Assembly (NCBI RefSeq): GCF_014197855.1
Contig: NZ_JACIGJ010000006.1
Coordinates: 1 to 64,000 of the forward strand
Direction: 5' to 3'
Source: Roseospira marina
Lineage (GTDB): Bacteria; Pseudomonadota; Alphaproteobacteria; Rhodospirillales; Rhodospirillaceae
DNA length: 64,000 nt
A program made the position numbers and the translations under genes. Of the stretch, positions 8,302 to 18,181 are shown in pieces. How positions within the stretch are numbered: the stretch's first letter is position 1; every line of letters begins with the position of its first letter. The notes beneath the pieces were generated by a model that did no database searches, was not told where the DNA came from, and saw nothing but the letters and a program-made list of their open reading frames with translations.

Positions 8302-8838
8302 TCAGGGTATCTGAAGCACGGCGCCCGAAAACCCGGCGTTGGCGACCGCGGCACACAGGTCGCTCCAGTCGCAGCCCGAACAGGCGCCGCGCAGCGGCCC
8401 CGCCGCATAGGCGTTCCGCAACTGCCGGAGCCGTTCCGCCGTCAGCACCAGGCGAGCCCCGGGCTGGATAGGGGTCTGCAACAGGCGTGCGACATCGGCG
8501 GCCGCCCGGTCGTCCCGGGCGGTCACGCTCTCGCGGTGGCAATGCGGCTGCTCCTGCTCCACGAGCAGGGGGGCGCAGATATCGTCCGGCCCCGTGACCA
8601 CCTCGATCTCGGCACCCGCGGCCAGCCGCCGCACCACCGCGTTCATGTTGACCGTAAAGCCCGGGGTGTAGCCCTTGCCCAGAAAGGTCAGGATGCACAG
8701 AACGTGGTGCGGACGAAGCCGGATGGGCGCCCCCGGCCCGGGGATGGGGTCCGTCGGCGCGGGAGCGGGGGCGGCGACGGGAGCGGCGGTCGTCACGGAA
8801 TGATCCTTTTTGGAACGGGCCTTTTCGGAGGGAAGCAT
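8302..8838 (-). CDS. DUF1284 domain protein, putative Fe-S binding
   Basis: 178 residues. After a Pro/Ala-rich leader of about 35 residues comes the DUF1284 core: RLRPHHVLCILTFLGKGYT, FTVNMNAVV, and a cysteine-containing part with CAPL, HCHRES and a C-terminal CSGCDWSDLC. The spacing of Cys and His suggests an iron-sulphur or zinc site; function is not established. It ends the minus-strand run sucA-sucB-lpdA, 70 nt after lpdA, and is convergent with the DUF1192 gene. Confidence 0.8.
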   Translation of the reverse strand: MLPSEKARSKKDHSVTTAAPVAAPAPAPTDPIPGPGAPIRLRPHHVLCILTFLGKGYTPGFTVNMNAVVRRLAAGAEIEVVTGPDDICAPLLVEQEQPHCHRESVTARDDRAAADVARLLQTPIQPGARLVLTAERLRQLRNAYAAGPLRGACSGCDWSDLCAAVANAGFSGAVLQIP

Positions 8839-8908
8839 GCCCCGCGCATAGGAGGGTCAAAGCAGATCGCGCCGGATCCCAACGGATCGGTCCCCGGCGC
8901 GGTCAGTC

Positions 8909-10321
8909 TTACAAATGCAGCGGACGGCCGTGGACGGCCAGCGCGGCCTCCTTGATGGACTCGCCAAGCTGCGGGTGGGCATGGCTGGCGCGGAAGATGT
9001 CTTCGGCGGAGGCGCCGAACTCCATGCCGACCACGACCTCCTGGATCAGGTCACCGGCCGATGGCCCAATGATATGGCAGCCGAGCACCCGATCGGTGCG
9101 GGCGTCCGCCAGGATCTTCACGAAACCGTCGGTGTCGTTGTTGGCGCGCGCCCGGCCGTTCGCGGTGAACGGGAACGATCCAACCTTGTAGTCGGTGCCG
9201 GCGGACTTGAGCTGCTCCTCGGTCTTGCCGACGGCGGCGATCTCCGGCCATGTGTAGACCACGGACGGAATGGCGTCGTAGTTCACATGCCCCGCCTGCC
9301 CGGCCAGGATTTCGGCGACCGCGACACCCTCTTCCTCCGCCTTGTGGGCCAACATCATCCCGCCGATGACATCGCCGATGGCGTAGATGCCCTTGGCGGT
9401 GGTCTGGTAGCGCTCATCGACCTTGATGAACCCACGCTCCGTCCGCTCGATGCCGTTCTTGTCCAGGCCGAGGCCCAGGCTGTGCGGCGCGCGCCCGATG
9501 GCCACCAGCACGACGTCGGAGACGAGGGTTTCCGGCTCGCCGCCCGCCGCCGGTTCGACGGTCAGGGAGACGCCCTTGCTGGTCTTCTTGGCCTCGGTCA
9601 CCTTGGTGGATAGGCGGAAGGTGAGGCCCTGTTTCTTGAGGATGCGCTGGGTGTGCTTGCGCACCTCGGCGTCCATGTTGGGCAGAACGTGATCCAGGTA
9701 CTCGATCACCGTCACCTCGGCACCGAGACGGCTCCAGACCGAGCCCAGCTCCAGGCCGATGACGCCGGCGCCGATCACGGTCATGCGCTTGGGCACCTTC
9801 GGCAGCGCGAGCGCGCCGGCGGAATCGACGATCATGCGCCCGTCCAGTTCCACGCCCGGCAGAGCCGCGACCTCGGAGCCGGTGGCCAGCACGATGGCAT
9901 CCGTCACAAGCGTCATGTCGCCGCCGTCGTGCAGGGCCACACCCACTTCACCGGCGGCGTCGATGCGGCCCATGCCGCTGATCCAGTCGATCTTGTGCTT
10001 CTTGAACAGGTAGGCGATGCCGTCCACGTTGGCCTTCACCACGCTGTCCTTGCGCGCCATCATCGCAGCGAGGTCCGCCTTCACGGTTCCGGTGATCTTG
10101 ATGCCGTGATCGGCCGCGCCGTGCTTGGCCTCCGCGAACAGGTGCGAGCTGTGCAGCAGCGCCTTGGACGGGATGCAGCCGACGTTCAGGCAGGTGCCGC
10201 CCAGCGTCTTGCGCATGTCCACGCACGCGACCTTCATGCCCAACTGGGCCGCGCGGATGGCGCAGACGTACCCCCCCGGGCCGCCGCCGATCACGACCAG
10301 ATCATACGGATTGTCACTCAT
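8909..10321 (-). CDS. lpdA: Dihydrolipoyl dehydrogenase (E3)
   Basis: 470 residues, typical. The FAD motif GGGPGG is at 12-17, the redox-active disulphide GGTCLNVGCIPSK at 41-53 (Cys44, Cys49), an NAD-binding GAGVIGLE near 185, and the C-terminal catalytic His-Glu pair in HAHPQLGE. It reoxidises dihydrolipoamide of the 2-oxoglutarate dehydrogenase complex and reduces NAD. It lies downstream of sucA and sucB on the same strand, which assigns it mainly to that complex, though E3 is often shared with pyruvate dehydrogenase. Confidence 0.95.
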   Translation of the reverse strand: MSDNPYDLVVIGGGPGGYVCAIRAAQLGMKVACVDMRKTLGGTCLNVGCIPSKALLHSSHLFAEAKHGAADHGIKITGTVKADLAAMMARKDSVVKANVDGIAYLFKKHKIDWISGMGRIDAAGEVGVALHDGGDMTLVTDAIVLATGSEVAALPGVELDGRMIVDSAGALALPKVPKRMTVIGAGVIGLELGSVWSRLGAEVTVIEYLDHVLPNMDAEVRKHTQRILKKQGLTFRLSTKVTEAKKTSKGVSLTVEPAAGGEPETLVSDVVLVAIGRAPHSLGLGLDKNGIERTERGFIKVDERYQTTAKGIYAIGDVIGGMMLAHKAEEEGVAVAEILAGQAGHVNYDAIPSVVYTWPEIAAVGKTEEQLKSAGTDYKVGSFPFTANGRARANNDTDGFVKILADARTDRVLGCHIIGPSAGDLIQEVVVGMEFGASAEDIFRASHAHPQLGESIKEAALAVHGRPLHL

Positions 10322-10426
10322 CGGATAGGTCCTTCCTCTTGCGACTTCTTTGTCCGGATCGGCCCGGCGCCCCCGCGCCCGGCCGGTCCGCCTCGTGTCC
10401 CCGTTCCCGGCCCCCCATGAACCAAC

Positions 10427-10450
10427 GGGGCGCCCGTTTCCGGACGCCCC
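10427..10450 (-). terminator. Tetraloop hairpin between sucB and lpdA
   Basis: Read on the minus strand, GGGGCGTCCG pairs with CGGGCGCCCC (one G-U) around a GAAA loop. The stem has ten pairs and starts 17 nt after the sucB stop. A weak T-containing stretch (GTTGGTT) follows. It may be an intra-operon attenuator or an mRNA-stabilising stem. Confidence 0.6.
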
Positions 10451-10466
10451 GTCGGCGGGCGGCTCG

Positions 10467-11744
10467 TTACATGTCGAGGAGAATCCGTTGCGGATCCTCC
10501 AGGCATTCCTTCATGCGCACCAGGCTGGTGACCGCCTCCTTGCCGTCGATGATGCGGTGATCGTAGCTCATGGCCAGATACATCATCGGTCGCGCCTGAA
10601 TGGAGCCGTCCGGCATGACCATCGGCCGCTGCTGGGTCTTGTGCATGCCCAGGATGGCGGACTGCGGCGGATTCAGGATCGGCGTGGACATCAACGATCC
10701 GTACACCCCACCGTTGGAGATGGTGAAGGTACCGCCCGTCATCTCCTCCATGGTCAGGCTGCCGTCGCGGGCCTTCTTGCCGTAGCCGGCGATGTCGGCC
10801 TCGATCTCGGCGAAGCTCTTGGTGTCGCAGTCGCGCACCACCGGCACGACCAGACCCTGCGGTCCGCCCACGGCCACGCCGATGTCGTAGTAGTTCTTGT
10901 AGACGATGTCGGTGCCGTCGATCTCGGCGTTGACCGCCGGAACCTCGCGCAGGGCGACCACCGCCGCCTTGATGAAGAACGACATGAAGCCCAGGCGGAC
11001 GCCGTGCTTCTTTTCGAAGGCGTCCTTGTACTGCTCGCGCACCTTCAGGATGGCCGTCATGTCCACCTCGTTGAAGGTGGTCAGCATGGCGGCGTTGTTC
11101 TGGGCCTCCTTCAGGCGCTCCGCGATACGGCGGCGCAGGCGGCTCATGGGCACGCGCTCCTCGCGCGGATCGTCCGCGCGCGGCGCCTTGGCGGCAGCCG
11201 GAGCTTTTTTCGCGGGCTCGGCGGCCTTGGCCGGCTGGCCGCGTTCCAGGAAGGTGACGACGTCGTCCTTGGTCAGGCGACCGTCCTTGCCGGTCGCGGG
11301 GATTGCGGACGGATCCAGACTCCGCTCCTCCACCAGACGGCGCACGGCCGGCGACAGCGGATGGTCCAGATTGGCGGTGCCACCGGACGCGGCGGGCTGC
11401 GCCTTTTCTTTGGGCTCGGCTTTCGGGTCGGGCTTGCTTTCGGCCTTTTTGTCGCCTTTGGGCTCCGGCTTGCTTCCGGCCTTCGGCGCGGCCTTGGCCC
11501 CGGAAGCGCCGGCCTCGATGCGGCCAAGCAGCGCACCGACCTCGACCTCGGCGCCCTCGGCGGCGACGATCTCGGACAGCGCGCCCGCCTCCGGCGCGTT
11601 CACCTCAACGGTGACCTTGTCGGTTTCCAGCTCCACAAGGGGTTCGTCGGCGGCGACCGCGTCCCCTTCCTTCTTCAGCCACTTGGCCACGGTGGCCTCG
11701 CTGACGGATTCGCCCAGGGCGGGGACGGTGATCTCGGTGGCCAT
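10467..11744 (-). CDS. sucB: Dihydrolipoyllysine-residue succinyltransferase (E2 of 2-oxoglutarate dehydrogenase)
   Basis: 425 residues from the ATG at 11744, which follows GGAAGGAACATCG; an upstream ATG at 11759 lies inside that ribosome site and is less likely. Domains: lipoyl domain at about 1-77 with ETDKVTVEV and lipoylated Lys43; an Ala/Lys/Pro-rich linker at 80-120; an E3-binding domain with [11 protein letters not shown]; a second linker; and the catalytic acyltransferase domain from about 195, with the C-terminal active-site [10 protein letters not shown]. It forms the core of the complex that makes succinyl-CoA. Gene order sucA-sucB-lpdA agrees. Confidence 0.95.
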   Translation of the reverse strand: MATEITVPALGESVSEATVAKWLKKEGDAVAADEPLVELETDKVTVEVNAPEAGALSEIVAAEGAEVEVGALLGRIEAGASGAKAAPKAGSKPEPKGDKKAESKPDPKAEPKEKAQPAASGGTANLDHPLSPAVRRLVEERSLDPSAIPATGKDGRLTKDDVVTFLERGQPAKAAEPAKKAPAAAKAPRADDPREERVPMSRLRRRIAERLKEAQNNAAMLTTFNEVDMTAILKVREQYKDAFEKKHGVRLGFMSFFIKAAVVALREVPAVNAEIDGTDIVYKNYYDIGVAVGGPQGLVVPVVRDCDTKSFAEIEADIAGYGKKARDGSLTMEEMTGGTFTISNGGVYGSLMSTPILNPPQSAILGMHKTQQRPMVMPDGSIQARPMMYLAMSYDHRIIDGKEAVTSLVRMKECLEDPQRILLDM

Positions 11745-12094
11745 CGATGTTCCTTCCATCCTTCTTCGCGTTCCGGGGCCCGGTGTGGCGGTGCGTCCCG
11801 TGCCGATGGATCGGCGGTGTTTGTCCTGTGCCGCTCGGCGGCACCCCTATACGAGGCGCCCCAACGCCGACGGTGCTGTGAAATGGAGACGCGCCCCGAC
11901 GGCAGCCGGCCGACGGGCCACCCGGCCCGCCCCCTGCGGCCAGGGTGGGGCGCCCGGTCGTCGCGCGTCTGGTGGTCGCGCGTCCGGTGCCGGACCGCCC
12001 GTGGCGGCGGTCCCCGGCCATGGATCGTGAAACGGGTGCGCATCGAACATCGGAAAGGAACCCCGAGGGTTTCTGGTCCGGGCGGCGGACGCCC
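11745..12094. other. 350-nt spacer between sucA and sucB
   Basis: No gene is supported. The spacer is very GC-rich. It is longer than a normal operon gap, so sucB may have its own promoter or the transcript may be processed here. Confidence 0.4.
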
Positions 12095-15070
12095 TCAGTT
12101 CACTTGCGACAGGCCGGTGGGCCGCACGAACGGTTGCGGAAGCGCATCCAGCGACCAGGTCAGCGCCTGTTCGATCAACTGGGCCTGCTCCCGGGTGTGG
12201 TTGCGGGCGACACCGGCGGCGGTCGAGGCCGACGCCTTGCGTCCCGCATAGTGCGCCCGCCGCGCCGTGTTGCGCAACTCCTCCAGCGCGTACTGAAGGC
12301 GGCGGTCGACGAACACCCAGGCGCCCATGTTGGCCGGCTCTTCCTGGCACCACACGACCTCGGCCTTCGGATACCGGCTAAGCTGGCGCTGCACGCTGTC
12401 CTTGGGCCAGGGATAGAGTTGCTCGACCCGCACCAGGGCGACGTCTTTGATCTCCTGGTCGCGGCGGGCCTGAAGCAGGTCGTAATACACCTTGCCGGTG
12501 CACAGCACGACGCGGCGGATATCCTCATCCGGCACCAGATCGTCCGTCTCGGGCAGCACGCGATAGAACCGGCCGCCCTCGCTCAGCGCGTCCAGCGGGC
12601 TGACGCACAGCTTGTGACGCAGCAGCGACTTGGGCGACATGATGATCAGCGGCTTGCGGAAGTTCCGCCGGATCTGGCGGCGCAGGGCGTGGAAGTAGTT
12701 CGCCGGCGTGGTCAGGTTGCAGACCTGCATGTTGTCTTCAGCGCACAACTGCAGATACCGCTCCAGGCGCGCCGAGGAATGCTCCGGCCCCTGGCCTTCG
12801 TAGCCATGGGGCAGCAGCACGACCAGCCCGGACATGCGCAGCCACTTGTATTCGGCGGCGGCGATGAACTGGTCAAAGATCACCTGGGCGCCGTTGGCGA
12901 AGTCGCCGAACTGGGCCTCCCACAGCACCAACGCCATGGGGTCCTGCGCGGAGTAGCCGTATTCGAACCCAAGCACCGCGTATTCGGACAGCGGGCTGTC
13001 GAACACGTTGAATTCGGCCTGCCCCTCGCGGATGGAGTTGAGGGGGAAGTACTTGGTCTCGTCCGTCTGGTCCACCAGCACGGCGTGCCGTTGCGAGAAC
13101 GTGCCGCGCCCGACGTCCTGGCCGGACAGGCGAACCGGGTGGCCCTCCAACACCAGGGTGCCGAAGGCCAGCGCCTCCGCCGTGGCCCAATCGATGCCCT
13201 CACCGGTCTTGCCCATCTTGGCCTTGGCCTTGAGCTGGCGGGCGATCTTCGGGTTCAGGTCGAAGTTTTCGGGCGGCGAGGAGATGGCCTTGAACACGGT
13301 CTCCAGCGCCGGTCGCTTGGCAGCCGTGACGTATTGCTTGTATTCCTCCTCGCCGAACGCGGCCTCGAGCCCTTCCCAGCTTCCCGTGAGCCAGTCGGCC
13401 CGGTTGGGGCGATAGGTCTCTCCCACCTTGAACGCGGCATCCAGGCGGTCCGTGTAGTCCTTCAGCATGCCGTCCACGTCCTCCTGCGTCAGCAGGCCGG
13501 AGTCGATCACGTGCCGGGCATAGATTTCCCGCGTCGTCGGATGCTCGCCGATGCGCTTGTACATGCGCGGCTGGGTGAAGGCCGGCTCGTCGCTTTCATT
13601 GTGGCCGTGGCGACGGTAGCAGACGATGTCCAGCACCACGTCGCAATGGAACTCCTGACGGAATTCGATGGCCACGCGCGCGGCGTGCACGACGGCCTCG
13701 GGATTGTCGCCGTTCACATGCAGGATCGGCGCCTGGATCATCTTGGCGATGTCGGTGCAGTACTGGCCGGAGCGGGCGTACTTCGGGTTGGTGGTAAAGC
13801 CGATCTGGTTGTTGACCACGATATGGATGGTGCCGCCGGTGCGGTATCCGATGAGCTGCGACAGCGCGAAGCACTCCGCCACCACGCCCTGCCCCGCCAT
13901 GGCGGCGTCGCCGTGGAGCAGGAGGCCCATGGCCTGGCTCCGCCCCTCCGGCCCGATCTGGGTCTGCCGGGCGCGGACCTTGCCGAGCACGACGGGGTCC
14001 ACGGCCTCCAGGTGCGACGGGTTGGCGTTCAGCGACACATGGATGGTCTTGCCGTCGAAATCGCGATCCGCCGAGGTACCGAGGTGGTATTTCACGTCGC
14101 CGGAGCCTTGGACGTCCTCCGGGTTGGCGGCGTTGCCCTCGAACTCGCTGAAGATGGCCTCCAGCGGCTTGTGCATGACGTTGGTCAGGATGTTCAGGCG
14201 ACCCCGGTGGGCCATGCCGATGACCACATGCTCAAGGCCCAGTTGGCTGCCGCGCTTCAGGATCTGCTCGATGGCGGGGATGGTGCTTTCCGCACCTTCC
14301 AGCCCGAAGCGCTTGGTGCCGATGTACTTGCGGTGCAGGTAGGTCTCGAAGGTCTCCGCCTCGATGATCCGCTGCATGATGGTCTTACGGCCGAGGTCGG
14401 TGAAGGCGGTGCGGTTCAACTCGCTCTCGACCCGGCGTTGGATCCAGGCCTTCTGATCCGGGTACTGGATGTGCATGAACTCGACGCCGATGTGGCCGCA
14501 ATAGGTTTCGCGCACCACCTCGACGATCCGGCGCAGGGTCGCGGATTCCAGCCCCAGCACGTTGTCGATGAAGATTTCTCGATCCAGATCGGCGTCCGTG
14601 AAGCCGTAGCTGCGGTAGTCCAGCTCCGGGTGCGGTTCCGGTTCGTTCAGGCCCAGGGGGTCGAGCTGCGCTTCCAGATGGCCCCGCACGCGATAGGCGC
14701 GGATCATCATCAGCGCGCGGATGGAGTCGAGCGTGTGGGCGCGCATCGCCTCGGTCGACGGGGCGGCCTCGGCCGGCGCGGCCGTGCCCTTACCTTTCCC
14801 CTTGGCGCCGCCCTTGAGGGCCTCCTTGGCCGGCTCCGCGTCCGGGTCCAGCGTGCCGATAACGGCGCGGTCCTGCCGGTTCCAGGACGGCCCGCGCAGC
14901 TCGGCCCGGATGTCGTCGGCCCCGTCGCTCAGCTCCGCGAAGAAGGACCGCCACGCCGTATCCACGCTGTCGGGATCAGCGAGGTATCGCTCGTACAACT
15001 CAGCGATGTAGGTCGCGTTGGCGCCGGAGAGGAAGGACGACGGAAGGCCGGAGTCAAAGAGTGTATCCAT
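12095..15070 (-). CDS. sucA: 2-oxoglutarate dehydrogenase E1 component
   Basis: 991 residues from the ATG at 15070 (MDTLFDSGLPSSFLSGANA), near the normal length. The N-terminal motif YIAELYERYLADP, the thiamine diphosphate region with GMAHRGRLN, HGDAAMAGQG and the transketolase-type pyrimidine domain, and the C-terminal YPWPKDSVQ segment are all present. It decarboxylates 2-oxoglutarate and passes succinyl to the lipoyl arm of SucB. It heads a minus-strand run with sucB and lpdA. A longer frame upstream to 15259 reads Pro/Arg-rich sequence and is not part of the protein. Confidence 0.95.
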   Translation of the reverse strand: MDTLFDSGLPSSFLSGANATYIAELYERYLADPDSVDTAWRSFFAELSDGADDIRAELRGPSWNRQDRAVIGTLDPDAEPAKEALKGGAKGKGKGTAAPAEAAPSTEAMRAHTLDSIRALMMIRAYRVRGHLEAQLDPLGLNEPEPHPELDYRSYGFTDADLDREIFIDNVLGLESATLRRIVEVVRETYCGHIGVEFMHIQYPDQKAWIQRRVESELNRTAFTDLGRKTIMQRIIEAETFETYLHRKYIGTKRFGLEGAESTIPAIEQILKRGSQLGLEHVVIGMAHRGRLNILTNVMHKPLEAIFSEFEGNAANPEDVQGSGDVKYHLGTSADRDFDGKTIHVSLNANPSHLEAVDPVVLGKVRARQTQIGPEGRSQAMGLLLHGDAAMAGQGVVAECFALSQLIGYRTGGTIHIVVNNQIGFTTNPKYARSGQYCTDIAKMIQAPILHVNGDNPEAVVHAARVAIEFRQEFHCDVVLDIVCYRRHGHNESDEPAFTQPRMYKRIGEHPTTREIYARHVIDSGLLTQEDVDGMLKDYTDRLDAAFKVGETYRPNRADWLTGSWEGLEAAFGEEEYKQYVTAAKRPALETVFKAISSPPENFDLNPKIARQLKAKAKMGKTGEGIDWATAEALAFGTLVLEGHPVRLSGQDVGRGTFSQRHAVLVDQTDETKYFPLNSIREGQAEFNVFDSPLSEYAVLGFEYGYSAQDPMALVLWEAQFGDFANGAQVIFDQFIAAAEYKWLRMSGLVVLLPHGYEGQGPEHSSARLERYLQLCAEDNMQVCNLTTPANYFHALRRQIRRNFRKPLIIMSPKSLLRHKLCVSPLDALSEGGRFYRVLPETDDLVPDEDIRRVVLCTGKVYYDLLQARRDQEIKDVALVRVEQLYPWPKDSVQRQLSRYPKAEVVWCQEEPANMGAWVFVDRRLQYALEELRNTARRAHYAGRKASASTAAGVARNHTREQAQLIEQALTWSLDALPQPFVRPTGLSQVN

Positions 15071-15392
15071 GGGGCGCGCTCGAACGCGGACGGGACGCCG
15101 CGTTTCCTCCTGGTCTTGGGCCGGCTCCGGATCTGGGCCGGGCGGCGGCGCGTCGGGTCGGATGACGCCGTCCCGGCCTTGAACCGGGGCGGTTTTCGGG
15201 GTCCAGCCCCTGGCAACCGAACCGCCGCTGGACGGGGGACCGATAGGCCGTCGACGCAACCCGTCAACGTCCCCCTGTTTCAGTTATTCTACATTAGGCA
15301 ACCCGGGCGCGTTGTTCCACACCCTTCTGACGACTCAGGCCGCCGTCCGCACGGACGATGCGTATGTGCAGGTCCCGCGCCCAAGATCATAC
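15071..15392. other. Upstream region of sucA
   Basis: 322 nt between the start of sucA and the stop of the upstream glutathione reductase gene, both on the minus strand. The bases around 15278-15300 are locally AT-rich (TTCAGTTATTCTACATTAGG) and are the best place for the suc promoter. No gene is visible. Confidence 0.4.
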
Positions 15393-16772
15393 CTATTCCG
15401 TGTTCTCGAACGACGGGTCCGGCAGCGGGTCCCGCATGGTCACGAACTCCTCGGCCGCCGTCGGGTGGATTCCGATGGTGGCGTCGAAGTGGGCCTTCGT
15501 CGCGCCCGCCTTCATCGCGATTCCGATCCCCTGGATGATCTCCGGCGCGTCCACGCCGACCATGTGGGCGCCGAGCACGCGGTCGGTCTCGCGCGAGACG
15601 ATCAGCTTCATCATCGTCTTCTCGTCGCGGCCGGACAGCGTGAACCGCATGGGGCGGAAGCGCGAGACGTACACATCGACGGCCTCCTGCTTGCGGGCCT
15701 CCGCCTCCGTCAGGCCCACGGTGCCCACCGGCGGCTGGCTGAACACAGCCGAGGGAACGGCGCCGTAGTCCACCGGGGTCGGTGTGTTGCCGAACACAGT
15801 GGCGACGAAGGCCATGCCCTCGCGAATCGCCACCGGGGTCAGGTTCACCCGGTCGGTGACGTCGCCGATAGCGTAGATGCTGTCGACGGACGAGCGGTTC
15901 CATTCGTCCACCACGACCGCGCCGCCCTTGCCCAGGGTCACCCCGATCTCCTCCAGCCCCAGGTTCGCCGTGTTCGGGGCCCGGCCGGTGGCGTACATCA
16001 CCGCATCGGCCTCCATCTCCTCGCCGCAGTCGGACAGCAGGGACAGGGTGCCATCGGCGCGCTTTTCGATCGAGCGGACCTGGCATTCGCGGCGGATGCG
16101 GATGCCCTTCTTCTCCATCTCGCTCGCCAGCGAGGCCCGCAGATCCTCGTCAAAGCCGCGCAGGATCTGGCCGGCACGGATGACCTCCGTCACGCGCGAG
16201 CCGAGGGCGTTGAAGATGCCGGCGAACTCGACCGCGATGAAGCCGCCGCCGACGATGACGATGCGTTCCGGCCGCGTCGGCAGGTCCAGCGCCTCGTTCG
16301 AGGTGATCGCGTGCTCGATGCCCGGGATATCGGGCAGGGTCGGCCAGCCGCCCACGGCGATCAGGATTCTCTCCGCCGTCACGCGACGGCCGTCGACCTC
16401 CACGGTGTGCGGATCGACCACGCGACCGCGCCCCTCCAGCAGGGTCACGCCGGCGTCGCGCAGCAGGCGGTGATAGACGCCTTCCAGCCGCGTCAATTCC
16501 TGCTGCTTGTGGTCGATCAGAGCGCCCCAGTCGTGGCGGGCCCCCTCCAGCGTCCAGCCGTAGCCGGCCGCATCCTCGAAGTCCTCGGCGAAGTGGGCGC
16601 CGTAGACCAGCAGCTTCTTGGGCACGCAGCCGCGCATGACGCAGGTGCCGCCGACCCGGCTGTTCTCGACGATGGCGACCCTGGCGCCGTGGCGGCTGGC
16701 CGCAAGCCGGCTGGCGCGAACGCCGCCGGATCCGGCGCCGATGGTCACAAGGTCGTAGTCGTAGGTCGCCAT
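15393..16772 (-). CDS. gor: Glutathione-disulfide reductase
   Basis: 459 residues from the ATG at 16772 (MATYDYDLVTIGAGSGG). FAD motif GAGSGG at 12-17; redox disulphide GGTCVMRGCVPKK at 41-53 (Cys44, Cys49), the variant typical of glutathione reductase rather than dihydrolipoamide dehydrogenase; NADP-binding GGGFIAVE in the middle; C-terminal GIHPTAAEEFVTMR with the catalytic His-Glu pair. It reduces GSSG with NADPH in the cytoplasm. It is divergent from the ELM1-family gene, with 212 nt between starts. A long in-frame extension upstream overlaps a tandem repeat and is unlikely to be coding. Confidence 0.93.
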   Translation of the reverse strand: MATYDYDLVTIGAGSGGVRASRLAASRHGARVAIVENSRVGGTCVMRGCVPKKLLVYGAHFAEDFEDAAGYGWTLEGARHDWGALIDHKQQELTRLEGVYHRLLRDAGVTLLEGRGRVVDPHTVEVDGRRVTAERILIAVGGWPTLPDIPGIEHAITSNEALDLPTRPERIVIVGGGFIAVEFAGIFNALGSRVTEVIRAGQILRGFDEDLRASLASEMEKKGIRIRRECQVRSIEKRADGTLSLLSDCGEEMEADAVMYATGRAPNTANLGLEEIGVTLGKGGAVVVDEWNRSSVDSIYAIGDVTDRVNLTPVAIREGMAFVATVFGNTPTPVDYGAVPSAVFSQPPVGTVGLTEAEARKQEAVDVYVSRFRPMRFTLSGRDEKTMMKLIVSRETDRVLGAHMVGVDAPEIIQGIGIAMKAGATKAHFDATIGIHPTAAEEFVTMRDPLPDPSFENTE

Positions 16773-16901
16773 GGTCGTGCTGCTCCTGTCGCGGCGGAAG
16801 GGTGGATACAAGGACGTGGGACGGGGACACCACGTCGCCCTCACTTGGCGCTCAACAGCCCGCACGGCAACCCCGGACGCGCACGGGTGTCGCGATGACC
16901 G

Positions 16902-16948
16902 TCCTCTGGTGCCGCCCTCTGGTGCCGCCCTCTGGGGCCGTCCTCTGG
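16902..16948. repeat. Short tandem repeat, 13-bp unit
   Basis: Three copies and part of a fourth of YCCTCTGGTGCCG at 16902-16914, 16915-16927, 16928-16940 and from 16941. The third copy has one change (GGGGCCG). It lies between the divergent gor and ELM1-family genes. Confidence 0.85.
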
Positions 16949-16984
16949 CACGACGCGCCGGAACCACTCTATAGTGCCCGCGCC

Positions 16985-18043
16985 ATGATACACTCGCATC
17001 CTATCGCCCCGCCCGCGCCCGAATCCGCCCCGGCCCCGACGGTGCTGGCTCTCCTGGACGGGCTCGCCGGGTCGAACAGCCAGACCCGCGGCGTGGTTCA
17101 GGCGCTCGGCCTGCCCGCGCGCGACGTTGCGGTGACCTATGCCCGGGAGTGGCCGTGGGCGCGGCTGGTCGGGCACGTCCGGCCGACTCCGCCGACGGCG
17201 GCGGCGCTGCTGGACGGGCCGGCGCCCGCCCTGGTGGTCAGCACCGGCCGGCGAGCTGGCGCGGCCGCGCGCTGGCTGAAGGACACGCTCCGACGACGGG
17301 ACGGCGGGGCCGGACCGCGCCTGCTGCACATCCAGGATCCGCGCTTCGCCCACGACGCCTTTGACCTGATCGCGGTCCCGGCGCACGACCGGTCGCTGGA
17401 GACCTTGCGCCAGCGCGACAACGTCCTGGTGGTCACCGGCGCGCCGCATCCCCTCACCGCCGCCCGGCTGGCCGAGGCGGCGGAGGCCTGGCGCCCCACG
17501 GTCTCTGCCCTGCCCCGCCCGTGGATCACCGTTCTGGTGGGGGGCGATTCGGGCCGGCGGCGGCTCGACGCGGCGGTCGCGACCCAGCTCGCCGCGCAGG
17601 CCTCCGCCCTGGCGGCGCGGGCCGGCGGGTCGCTGCTGGTCACCACGAGCCGGCGCACGCGCCCGGACGCCGTCGCCGCGTTGCGTGCCGAGCTAAGCGC
17701 AGGACCGGCACCGCATACCCTGTACGCCTGGACACCGGACCCGGCCGGCAACCCCTACCTCGGGTTCCTGGGGTTGGCTGACGCCAGCGTGGTGACGGGC
17801 GATTCGATCTCCATGCTGACGGAGGCGACCACCACCGCCCGGCCGCTGTTCATCTTCGCCCCGGCGGGCTGGGCGCGCGGGCCGCACGCCCGCTACCACA
17901 CCGCCCTGATCGAGGCCGGGGTGGCCCGGCCCCTGGCGGATGACACGGCCTGGGCGACCTGGCAGGGGGCGGCGATCAACCCGGCGGAGACGATCGCGCA
18001 GACCGCCCGCGCGCGCCTCAAACTCTCCGAAACCGCCGGCTGA
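16985..18043 (+). CDS. Mitochondrial fission ELM1 family protein
   Basis: 352 residues from the ATG at 16985. Family motifs are LLDGLAGSNSQTRGVVQALG near the N-terminus, PALVVSTGRRAG, QDPRFAHDAFDLIAVPAHD, and the C-terminal half with VTGDSISMLTEATTTARPLFIF. The family is named from a plant mitochondrial fission factor and is widespread in alphaproteobacteria; the fold resembles GT-B glycosyltransferases and an envelope role is suspected but not shown. An earlier ATG at 16802 would run through the tandem repeat and adds Arg/Pro-rich sequence, so it is rejected. No operon partner is close. Confidence 0.85.
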   Translation: MIHSHPIAPPAPESAPAPTVLALLDGLAGSNSQTRGVVQALGLPARDVAVTYAREWPWARLVGHVRPTPPTAAALLDGPAPALVVSTGRRAGAAARWLKDTLRRRDGGAGPRLLHIQDPRFAHDAFDLIAVPAHDRSLETLRQRDNVLVVTGAPHPLTAARLAEAAEAWRPTVSALPRPWITVLVGGDSGRRRLDAAVATQLAAQASALAARAGGSLLVTTSRRTRPDAVAALRAELSAGPAPHTLYAWTPDPAGNPYLGFLGLADASVVTGDSISMLTEATTTARPLFIFAPAGWARGPHARYHTALIEAGVARPLADDTAWATWQGAAINPAETIAQTARARLKLSETAG

Positions 18044-18181
18044 CCCGCCCGAAATCCGAGCTTTTTCCTCGAAATTGTCGAACCCGACGCCATATCATCC
18101 TCGGAGCGGGCGCGCCCAAAACGACCGCCCGCCGTCGCGAGACAGACAACCGCACGACCGACTTACGGGGAGGATGTACGC

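Noticed and set aside
12095-15259. Long N-terminal extension of SucA to 15259
   Set aside because: The extra 63 residues are Pro/Arg-rich and the conserved start MDTLFDSG at 15070 fits the family.
11945-15538. A very long open frame of about 1,200 codons on the plus strand opposite sucA and sucB
   Set aside because: It mirrors the sucA codon pattern on the other strand; GC-rich genes often leave the antisense frame open. Its product is Arg/His/Gly-rich and matches no family.
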